Shown here one piece after another: positions 1-4,742 of a DNA stretch of 7,775 nucleotides. The stretch spans positions 1 to 7,775 of the forward strand of contig CAYSDI010000125.1 of NCBI GenBank assembly GCA_964429745.1. The letters run 5' to 3'. A program made the translations under genes and the position numbers. Origin of the DNA: WGOA01 sp964429745. GTDB lineage: Bacteria; Bacteroidota; Bacteroidia; Chitinophagales; BACL12. The number at the start of each line of letters is the position of its first letter. Within the stretch, counting starts at the first letter, position 1. The notes beneath the pieces were generated by a model, which was not told where the DNA came from, did no database searches, and worked only from the letters and a program-made list of their open reading frames with translations.

Positions 1-890
1 GGGGTGGGGAACAGGTCGCGGTAATTGGGCCCGCGAGTGCCGTCGGTGAAACGGTAGTTGAACACGCTCAACTGCCCTTCGAACCGAAAAATTGACGCGT
101 AAACATTGACCTTGCCCAACAGCACGCAGGCATCGTTGACCAAGTAGCGCGTGGGAAAGTTATCCGTGCCGTCGGCGATGACGTCGTAGTCGGCCAAAAT
201 CTCCAGCGCATTGTGGCGCGTCAGTTGCACCTGGTGCACCCGGACCTCAATGTAGGGGTTGAGACCGCGGATTCGGTCCGCCGCGGCTTCTACTTTGGGT
301 CGCCCCACGTCGGCTGTACTGAACAACACTTGCCGCTGGAGGTTGTGGTCTTCCACCACATCAAAATCAAGAATGCCCAGCGTGCCCACGCCCGCGGCGG
401 CCAGGTACTGCAACAGCGGTGCACCCAACCCACCCGTGCCCACCACCAACACCTTGGCAGCTTTAAGCTTGCGCTGACCTTGAATGTTGAATTCCGGTAT
501 AATTAAATGACGGCTGTATCGCTCCAATTCCTGGCGGCTAAACGTGGGAAGGGAATCCGCGGGCACCTCAGCGGCAGCGGCTGCAATACCGGAAGCGGCA
601 CTTCCCCCGGCAATAGCCGGCACAATGCTAACCGTATCGCCCTGCTGAAGCGCCGTCTGGGGACCTTGCAAAGCCTGGATGTCCTCATCGCCGAGGTACA
701 CGCGCAAAAATTCCCTAAGCTTGCCGGCTTCATCCAACACGTGGGGAGCCAACTCCGGAAAAAGTGCGGTCAGGCGTTGAAACGCCGAAGCAACGGTATC
801 AGCCTGCAAGTCAATGCGGGATTCCCCGCCAGTGAATTTTCGCAACGGCGAAGGGATAAGAATTCTTATGGTATGCTGAACTGCGGACAT
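1..890 (-). CDS. moeB: CysO-like sulfur carrier fused to MoeB/ThiF E1-like adenylyltransferase (C-terminus outside the window)
   Basis: This frame is open from an ATG at 890 to the window edge: 296 full codons, no stop. Residues 1-96 form a ubiquitin-fold carrier resembling mycobacterial CysO (IPSPLRKFTGG near residue 12, VPAIAGG at 90-96). An Ala-rich linker (about 97-116) leads to the E1-like domain. That domain shows SRHLIIPEF, the nucleotide loop GTGGLG (151-156), LDFD (174-177), NLQRQ (183-187), GRPK with K199, and DGTDN (240-244), all typical of MoeB/ThiF. The E1 domain should adenylate the carrier's terminal Gly so that it can become a thiocarboxylate. Two oddities: the carrier's GG (95-96) is internal, and the usual CYRC zinc-ligand segment reads NYRD (289-292), as I recall for mycobacterial MoeZ. 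A rhodanese domain may follow beyond the edge. It is the third gene after cysM and mec, 106 bases past mec. Domain identity is sure; the pathway is inferred from neighbours. Confidence 0.93.
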   Translation of the reverse strand, partial: MSAVQHTIRILIPSPLRKFTGGESRIDLQADTVASAFQRLTALFPELAPHVLDEAGKLREFLRVYLGDEDIQALQGPQTALQQGDTVSIVPAIAGGSAASGIAAAAAEVPADSLPTFSRQELERYSRHLIIPEFNIQGQRKLKAAKVLVVGTGGLGAPLLQYLAAAGVGTLGILDFDVVEDHNLQRQVLFSTADVGRPKVEAAADRIRGLNPYIEVRVHQVQLTRHNALEILADYDVIADGTDNFPTRYLVNDACVLLGKVNVYASIFRFEGQLSVFNYRFTDGTRGPNYRDLFPT

Positions 891-902
891 GATTGTTTGT
901 TT

Positions 903-918
903 TGGAACGACCGTTCCA
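903..918. promoter_or_regulatory. Inverted repeat just upstream of the CysO-MoeB start
   Basis: TGGAACGACCGTTCCA has perfect 7-base arms (903-909 and 912-918) around a 2-base centre. It ends 13 bases upstream of the start codon at 890. It could be an operator, or in RNA a short 6-bp hairpin with a 4-base loop controlling translation or processing between mec and this gene. The symmetry is seen directly; the function is unknown. Confidence 0.35.
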
Positions 919-981
919 TTAAAGGCAAAGAACAAGGTAAATGAATTTGGCAAACGATAAAGTCAAACCATTTCGACTCAT
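919..981 (-). CDS. Possible 20-residue small ORF between mec and cysO-moeB
   Basis: An ATG at 981 opens a 20-codon frame, MSRNGLTLSFAKFIYLVLCL, ending in TAA at 921-919. The stop directly abuts the inverted repeat at 903-918. The C-terminal half is hydrophobic, as in tiny membrane peptides, but AT-rich spacers often give such frames by chance. No ribosome-binding site or known family supports it, so it is listed only as a candidate. Confidence 0.12.
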   Translation of the reverse strand: MSRNGLTLSFAKFIYLVLCL

Positions 982-996
982 GGTAATGACCAACGG

Positions 997-1503
997 TTAA
1001 GACCAGCGATCCTGGCCAAGGTTGGTCGCCAATTCGGTGATGACGCTATCTACGCGCTCTTCGTCAAAACGGCGTTCGGCGTTCAGCGTCCAGGAACGGA
1101 GGCTGTGTGGTCTGCCAGACCGGACTTCGACAATGATGTAACTAAAGCCGGGCACGGCGCTTTTCAGGTCGTGCTCCGAAGGCAGCGGGGGATGATCGGG
1201 ATGGCTGTGGTACACCCCAAGCAAATCCAACCCGTTGGCGGAGGCATGGCGTTCGGCCAGTTGGTAATCGGGGGTGGAGATGGCAAAGCGACGCTCCAGG
1301 TTTTCGGTGGCGTTGTTGGGAATGGGCAGTGCGGATTCTATGTGCAACTCGTTGCCTTCAATGTACCCGAAGAAAAACCCGCAGGCCTCGTGCGGATAAG
1401 CTTCAGCGGCATCGAGCCGCATAATGCTCTCCGCGTCTGGGCTGAGGTTGAGCCGTGTTCCGGCTTCGCGGCCGGTAAAGGGGGCGGTTTGATCGCTGGA
1501 CAT
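997..1503 (-). CDS. mec: JAMM/MPN+ zinc metallopeptidase, Mec-type (CysO-cysteine hydrolase)
   Basis: A 168-residue protein of the JAMM (M67) family. The full zinc-site signature is present: E39 in PHEACGFFFG, then H99-S-H101, S109 and D112, that is HxHx7SxxD. Mycobacterial Mec releases cysteine from the CysO-Cys adduct, and relatives such as QbsD trim sulfur-carrier precursors to expose their C-terminal GG. The length fits a single-domain enzyme with about 20 extra N-terminal residues. There is no signal peptide, so it should be cytosolic. It starts at the only upstream ATG, 46 bases after the cysM stop, consistent with one transcript. Besides cysteine release, it may cut the downstream CysO-MoeB fusion after GG95-96. 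Family and metal site are sure; the substrate is inferred from context. Confidence 0.93.
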   Translation of the reverse strand: MSSDQTAPFTGREAGTRLNLSPDAESIMRLDAAEAYPHEACGFFFGYIEGNELHIESALPIPNNATENLERRFAISTPDYQLAERHASANGLDLLGVYHSHPDHPPLPSEHDLKSAVPGFSYIIVEVRSGRPHSLRSWTLNAERRFDEERVDSVITELATNLGQDRWS

Positions 1504-1549
1504 GGTGGGGAAATTTGAGGAGGTTGTTGAGGGATACCGTATTTACGAG

Positions 1550-2614
1550 TTAAACAGCGGGAACGGTTGCTTGTTCTACTGGCCAGAGTTCCCGAAACAT
1601 TTCGTCGTATTTGGAGGCATCATCGGCAAAAATGGTGACGATGCGCGCCGTTTGGCCCTGTTGGCTCAGCTCTTCGGCCAGTTGTGCGGCTCCAGCAGCG
1701 TTTGCCCCGGCGGAAGGGCTCAACAAGAGCCCTTCTTCTTTGGCCAGCCGGCGCACCATGTTCAAGGCAGCCCGACTGCCCACTTCGCGCACTTCATGGG
1801 CAATGGATGGGTCGTGGATGCCTGGCACCACAGCAGTCTCCAGGTGTTTCCAGCCTTCAAGCCCGTGCATGGGTGAATCCGGTTGCAACGCAATCAGACG
1901 AACGCCAGGCAGCGCCGCCTTCAAGCCTCGGGCCGTGCCATTAAACGTTCCGGTGGTGCCAAGCCCGGCAATAAAATGCGTAGGCTCCAGCACGCGCAAG
2001 ATTTCCTGGGCCGTACCTTGCTCATGGGCCAGGCAATTTGCCGGGTTGTTGTATTGGTCCAGGTAAACGTAACGTTCCGGATGTTTTTTTGCCATTTCGC
2101 GGGCCGTATGCTGCGCGCCGTCCGTGCCCTCCAGCGCAGAAGTCAGCACTACTTCGGCCCCAAAAGCCCGTAACATTTCTTTTCTTTTGCTGGACGCATT
2201 CGAAGGCAGGCACAAGGTAACCGGAATGCCCAATTGCGCCCCGATGGCCGCCAAGGCCAGGCCCGTGTTTCCGCTGGTGGCATCCAAAATGCGGCGGGGT
2301 TCTGCGCCAGGCTCAACATAGAAAAGATTATGTCGAATGGCCCTTTGAATCATAGCGAAAGCTGCGCGCGCTTTGACCGATCCCGACAATTGGCACCACT
2401 CCAGTTTAGCGTAGACCTCCACCCCCGGCTTGGACAAACTCACCAGGCGATGCAGGGGGGTATGGCCAATAAAAGGCTCCAAGGCCAGCGCACGCGCTTC
2501 CATTTCAGCCAAGTGGCCACCCGGAAACAACTCATGAGCGAGCGTTCCCGGGTGAACCAAAGGACTGGTGGTCTCTTTTAGGGACCTTTCAAAACCAAAA
2601 ACCCTCTTTTCCAT
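1550..2614 (-). CDS. cysM: PLP-dependent cysteine synthase, CysM-like
   Basis: A 354-residue fold-type II PLP enzyme. The Schiff-base lysine is K81 in LSGSVKARAA, the substrate loop is TSGNTG (113-118), and the PLP-phosphate loop is GLGTTGTFNG (217-226). The segment THFIAGLGTTGT closely matches mycobacterial CysM, which takes sulfur from thiocarboxylated CysO instead of free sulfide and uses O-phosphoserine. The neighbours Mec and CysO-MoeB support that role. By my alignment, the position of M. tuberculosis Arg220, which matters for carrier and substrate recognition, is K256. About 45 residues precede the first conserved motif (PFIGHTPL), longer than usual. M38 is an alternative start, but the ATG at 2614 keeps an open frame and follows the attenuator leader. 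It is the first structural gene of the operon. A plain sulfide-using or cystathionine beta-synthase-like activity cannot be excluded. Confidence 0.92.
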   Translation of the reverse strand: MEKRVFGFERSLKETTSPLVHPGTLAHELFPGGHLAEMEARALALEPFIGHTPLHRLVSLSKPGVEVYAKLEWCQLSGSVKARAAFAMIQRAIRHNLFYVEPGAEPRRILDATSGNTGLALAAIGAQLGIPVTLCLPSNASSKRKEMLRAFGAEVVLTSALEGTDGAQHTAREMAKKHPERYVYLDQYNNPANCLAHEQGTAQEILRVLEPTHFIAGLGTTGTFNGTARGLKAALPGVRLIALQPDSPMHGLEGWKHLETAVVPGIHDPSIAHEVREVGSRAALNMVRRLAKEEGLLLSPSAGANAAGAAQLAEELSQQGQTARIVTIFADDASKYDEMFRELWPVEQATVPAV

Positions 2615-2680
2615 ACAGATTAACTAAACCAGATAACAAGCATTTAAGCCATTCCGTTCAACGAAGCGACTAGGCTTTTC

Positions 2681-2701
2681 AGGACATTCCTGAATGTTCC
2701 T
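2681..2701. promoter_or_regulatory. Imperfect inverted repeat between attenuator and cysM
   Basis: AGGACATTC (2681-2689) pairs with GAATGTTCCT (2692-2701), with one bulged base and a 2-base centre. Relative to cysM it lies immediately after the terminator hairpin and 67 bases before the start codon. It may be a second RNA hairpin or a protein site. Its GTTCC half resembles the repeat at 903-918, but the spacing differs. Confidence 0.3.
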
Positions 2702-2707
2702 AAACGC

Positions 2708-2740
2708 AAACAGCCTCCCGGTTGCACCGGGAGGCTGTTT
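2708..2740 (-). terminator. Intrinsic terminator hairpin of the cysM leader (attenuator)
   Basis: A perfect 15-bp inverted repeat: AAACAGCCTCCCGGT at 2708-2722 and its complement at 2726-2740, with a 3-base centre. In the cysM direction the stem ends in CTGTTT and is followed by GCGTTTA, a modest U-tract. It lies 22 bases after the leader-peptide stop and 93 bases before cysM, as expected for an attenuator. The flank is also T-rich in the other direction, so it could stop plus-strand transcription too. Confidence 0.8.
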
Positions 2741-2753
2741 GATCTGTACGCAC

Positions 2754-2811
2754 GCACAAGTCCTACACTCCCGAAAGGATGTTCTTACAACAGGTAGGAC
2801 AGCATGTGTGC
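2754..2811 (-). promoter_or_regulatory. Leader RNA structure: pause hairpin and antiterminator segment
   Basis: On the minus strand GTCCTAC (2800-2794) pairs perfectly with GTAGGAC (2766-2760), extended by GCACA (2811-2807) with TGTGC (2758-2754). A small TGTT/AACA stem (2792-2789 with 2783-2780) lies inside. The first arm overlaps the Cys codons of the leader. The segment TCGGGAGTGT (2774-2765), at the end of the leader frame, can instead pair with ACA..CUCCCGG of the terminator's first arm (2738-2727): ten pairs including one G-U, with two bulged bases. This gives mutually exclusive structures, as in amino-acid attenuators. The pairings are read by eye, without energy calculation. Confidence 0.6.
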
Positions 2812-2819
2812 ATCATCAT
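2763..2819 (-). CDS. Cysteine-rich leader peptide of the cysM operon
   Basis: The 18-codon frame encodes MMMHTCCPTCCKNILSGV and stops at TAG (2765-2763). Three ATGs in tandem (2819, 2816, 2813) open it; which is used is unclear. Two pairs of Cys codons (2804-2799 and 2792-2787) give four Cys in six residues, although Cys is rare elsewhere in the window. It lies directly upstream of the terminator hairpin and the cysteine-synthase operon. If a ribosome stalls at the second Cys pair it should cover RNA to about 2775, leaving the antiterminator segment 2774-2765 free. If it finishes at the stop it covers that segment and the terminator forms. This fits a translated attenuator that senses Cys-tRNA. 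No Shine-Dalgarno is visible, as is usual here; the nearest promoter-like box is TATCTTGG at 2831-2824, and it is weak. Confidence 0.65.
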   Translation of the reverse strand: MMMHTCCPTCCKNILSGV

Positions 2820-2863
2820 AAAGCCAAGATAGGCGATTCCCCGGAAATTATCCATGCTGGGAG

Positions 2864-2880
2864 AAAAAATTCGTCGAATT
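2864..2880 (-). terminator. Possible weak terminator of the exported ArsC-like gene
   Basis: Downstream of the stop at 2909, minus-strand AATTC (2880-2876) and GAATT (2872-2868) form a 5-bp stem with a 3-base loop, followed by four more T (2867-2864). A CCGC/GCGG stem sits just before it. The stem is weak, but the T-run suggests that the ArsC-like transcript ends here and that the cysteine leader starts separately. Confidence 0.35.
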
Positions 2881-2908
2881 CCCGCGAAGTTGCGGAAAGA
2901 ACACGAAG

Positions 2909-3628
2909 TTATTCCCCCGAAAGGCTTTTAGCGACCGTCATGACATAAAGCATCTCTGTGGCAATCTGGCGCGAGCGCAGATCGTAGGTGTCTGCCTCTT
3001 GCGCCGTGCCGTCCGATGCCTTAGGATCCAGGTAGGGAATGGCAAAACGACCGGATGCGCCGGGCACAAAAGGGCAAGCCGCGTCGGCATCGGAGCAGAC
3101 CATAACGGCGATGAAACCCTTCTGCGGATTGGCGGCATCATCATACTTTTTGGAAAAGCAGGTCATGGGCTCTGCTTGCGGGCCAAAGCGAACCTGATAG
3201 CGCGGGTTGTCACCGCCCGAGTTCTCGATGGCAAATCCGGCGCGCTGCATGGAGGCCACTGCCCGCGGGTTGAACGCCGTAGCTTCTGTTCCGCCGGAGT
3301 AGGTAACGATGCCCTCCAGCCCGACGTGGGCGGCGGCGGCGGCGGCCCAAAGTTGACCCATGTGGCTGCGGCGGCTGTTATGCGTGCAGATAAACGTCAT
3401 CTGGACCAGCGGTTGCTGTTGCTTTTGCTCATGGACAAAGGCAGCCAGTTCATCCAATTGAGCCTTTCTTTCGGGCGAAATGGCCTCCCAATCTGCGGGC
3501 AGGGCTTGCAGGTATCGGCTTAAAACCGGGTTCAATTCGGCCACCCCCTTGCCGTCGGCAGGGTTTTGGCCCGTTGGGGCTAAGGTCAAGAGGAGGGTAG
3601 TAAGCGAAAGCAAGGAAATAGAAAGCAT
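2909..3628 (-). CDS. Exported low-molecular-weight phosphatase / arsenate reductase-fold protein
   Basis: I choose the ATG at 3628 (239 residues). The frame extends to a TTG at 3655, but 3628 gives a clean signal peptide, MLSISLLSLTTLLLTL, predicting export. After a helical spacer comes the phosphate loop FICTHNSRRS, a CX5R motif with C81 and R87. Next are SGGTEATAFNPRA, then C178-X6-C185 in VCSDADAACP, and the acidic LDP (D201). The CX5R plus CX6C plus DP pattern matches thioredoxin-coupled ArsC of Bacillus and Staphylococcus, whose three cysteines relay electrons. Related secreted proteins in Bacteroidota are usually annotated protein-tyrosine-phosphatase. Export is odd for an arsenate reductase, which normally needs cytosolic thioredoxin. 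No ars genes are nearby. The fold is sure; the substrate is unknown. Confidence 0.9.
   Translation of the reverse strand: MLSISLLSLTTLLLTLAPTGQNPADGKGVAELNPVLSRYLQALPADWEAISPERKAQLDELAAFVHEQKQQQPLVQMTFICTHNSRRSHMGQLWAAAAAAHVGLEGIVTYSGGTEATAFNPRAVASMQRAGFAIENSGGDNPRYQVRFGPQAEPMTCFSKKYDDAANPQKGFIAVMVCSDADAACPFVPGASGRFAIPYLDPKASDGTAQEADTYDLRSRQIATEMLYVMTVAKSLSGE
3329..3346 (-). repeat. Six-copy GGC trinucleotide tract (poly-Ala coding)
   Basis: Six uninterrupted GGC units on the plus strand encode six alanines after Trp in the helix that follows the CX5R loop of the ArsC-like protein. The reading frame is intact. Such tracts can change copy number by slippage in whole codons. Confidence 0.7.
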
Positions 3629-3734
3629 TGGACTTTGGGGAAGTTTAGGAAACAAGGGTCGGGGCCGGGGGCTCGAAAAGTCACCGCAAAGCCTATTCAG
3701 CGATGGCTAAAAGTCGACAGTGGCATTTTCATCG

Positions 3735-3764
3735 CAATATTACATTATAGCAATGAAACAAAAA
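3735..3764 (-). promoter_or_regulatory. Possible promoter of the ArsC-like gene
   Basis: On the minus strand TAATATTG (3742-3735) differs by one base from the Bacteroidota -7 consensus TAnnTTTG. TTTTTG (3764-3759) lies 16 bases upstream in the -33 region, slightly closer than usual. This would give a 5' untranslated region of about 100 bases. AT-rich sequence makes chance matches common. Confidence 0.3.
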
Positions 3765-3774
3765 GCCTTTTCGT

Positions 3775-3787
3775 GGTGCTTTGCACC
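3775..3787 (-). terminator. Short hairpin after the YpfJ-family gene
   Basis: GGTGC (3775-3779) and GCACC (3783-3787) form a 5-bp stem with a 3-base loop, beginning 16 bases after the stop of the metallopeptidase gene. Downstream in its direction comes ACGAAAAGGCTTTTTG, with a T-run some 10 bases away. A weak terminator is plausible. Confidence 0.3.
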
Positions 3788-3803
3788 TTTGTCCTTGTCC
3801 AAC

Positions 3804-4652
3804 CTACAGTACCCGAGCCCCAAACGTATCGCCATCGGCAATACGGCCGCTTTGGAAACCCTTGGTAAACCATCGCTTGCGCTGCTCGCTGGTGCCGTGC
3901 GTAAAGCTCTCCGGCACAATGTAGCCCTGGGCCTGCATTTGCAGGCGATCATCGCCAATAGCTTGAGCGCAGCGCAACGCCTCTTCCAGGTCGCCGGGTT
4001 CCAGCAAGTTTTTGCCCTGCGCATCGCGCGCCCAAACACCGGCCAAGTAGTCCGCCTGCAGCTCCAGCCGCACGCTTAATTCATTGTAGTCCTCTTTAGA
4101 AGCCCGTCCGCGCTGCGCGTCCACCTGGTCGGTGAGGCCCAACAGGTTCTGCACGTGGTGCGCTACTTCATGGGCCACCACATAGGCCATGGCAAAATCG
4201 CCGGGGGCACCAAAGCGCTGCTTGAGGTCGTCGTAAAAACTCAGATCGATATACAGTTTCTCGTCGCCGGGGCAGTAAAAAGGTCCGGTAGAGGCCCCCG
4301 CGACGCCGCATGCACTTTGAACCTGGCTTGTGTAAAGGACCAAAATCGGCTCTCGGTAGGGCTGGCCTACTTGCTCCTGAAAAATGCGGCTCCAGGTAAT
4401 TTCCGTTTCGCGAAGCACGACAGAAACAAAGGCCGCCAATTCCTCTTCGGCTGCGCTGGGTGGCGTGCTGGATTCTACAGCAGCGGGCGCTTGGTTGAGT
4501 TGCTGGAGGAGGGCTCCAGGGTCACCGCCCAATAGCACCACGACCACCGCAATGACAATTCCACCAAGACCCAGGCCACCTGCGGCCATCTTTCCTTTTG
4601 AGCCCCGCCGATCCTCGACGTTGCGGCTTCCTTCCCGGCCTTGCCAGCGCAT
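3804..4652 (-). CDS. ypfJ: Membrane-anchored neutral zinc metallopeptidase, YpfJ family
   Basis: A 282-residue protein of the YpfJ / putative neutral zinc metallopeptidase family. The N-terminus MRWQGREGSRNVEDRRG matches the conserved family start, which fixes the ATG at 4652. A Gly-rich stretch and one membrane helix (about 22-43) follow, placing the catalytic part outside the cytoplasm. The zinc motif HEVAHH is at 161-166, with E197 in RLELQADYLAG as likely third ligand. C115 and C127, in SACG and GPFYCPGDEKLYIDLSF, are a conserved pair that may form a disulfide. The length is that of the family. The physiological substrate of the family is poorly known. The gene is monocistronic by its surroundings, with a strong terminator from the upstream gene just before it and 175 bases to the next start. 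TACTTTTC at 4678-4671 is a weak -7-like box. Confidence 0.96.
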   Translation of the reverse strand: MRWQGREGSRNVEDRRGSKGKMAAGGLGLGGIVIAVVVVLLGGDPGALLQQLNQAPAAVESSTPPSAAEEELAAFVSVVLRETEITWSRIFQEQVGQPYREPILVLYTSQVQSACGVAGASTGPFYCPGDEKLYIDLSFYDDLKQRFGAPGDFAMAYVVAHEVAHHVQNLLGLTDQVDAQRGRASKEDYNELSVRLELQADYLAGVWARDAQGKNLLEPGDLEEALRCAQAIGDDRLQMQAQGYIVPESFTHGTSEQRKRWFTKGFQSGRIADGDTFGARVL

Positions 4653-4682
4653 GGTTGAGTATTTAGTGCTTGAAAAGTAGCC

Positions 4683-4719
4683 AAAAAAATCGGGGGAAGG
4701 ACGATCGCCCTTCCCCCGA
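4683..4719 (-). terminator. Strong intrinsic terminator of the sugar dehydrogenase gene
   Basis: TCGGGGGAAGG (4690-4700) and its perfect complement (4709-4719) form an 11-bp GC-rich stem with an 8-base loop. On the minus strand it is followed by a run of seven T (4689-4683). It starts 24 bases after the stop codon at 4743. This is the clearest rho-independent terminator in the window. Confidence 0.9.
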
Positions 4720-4742
4720 CAGGGTAATAACCAAAGGCAGTA

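Noticed and set aside
507..944. Plus-strand ORF of 145 codons
   Set aside because: It lies opposite the CysO-MoeB fusion, whose minus-strand frame has clear family motifs. The plus-strand product shows no recognisable domain.
2754..2811. tRNA or other known structured RNA
   Set aside because: No cloverleaf, anticodon arm or conserved TTC loop. The pairing is better explained as part of the Cys leader attenuator.
2694..2948. Plus-strand ORF of 84 codons in the cysM upstream region
   Set aside because: It runs through the terminator stem and the antisense of the Cys leader, and into the ArsC-like gene's end. No family resemblance.
2999..3523. Plus-strand ORF of 174 codons opposite the ArsC-like gene
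   Set aside because: High GC leaves long antisense frames open. The minus strand carries the CX5R and CX6C motifs and a signal peptide.
3629..3655. Nine-residue upstream extension of the ArsC-like protein from a TTG start
   Set aside because: The internal ATG at 3628 begins a canonical signal peptide directly, and the extension would bury it behind extra residues.
3637..3674. G-rich runs on the plus strand suggesting a G-quadruplex
   Set aside because: Only three close runs of three or more G; the fourth is far away, giving a very long loop. Not convincing.
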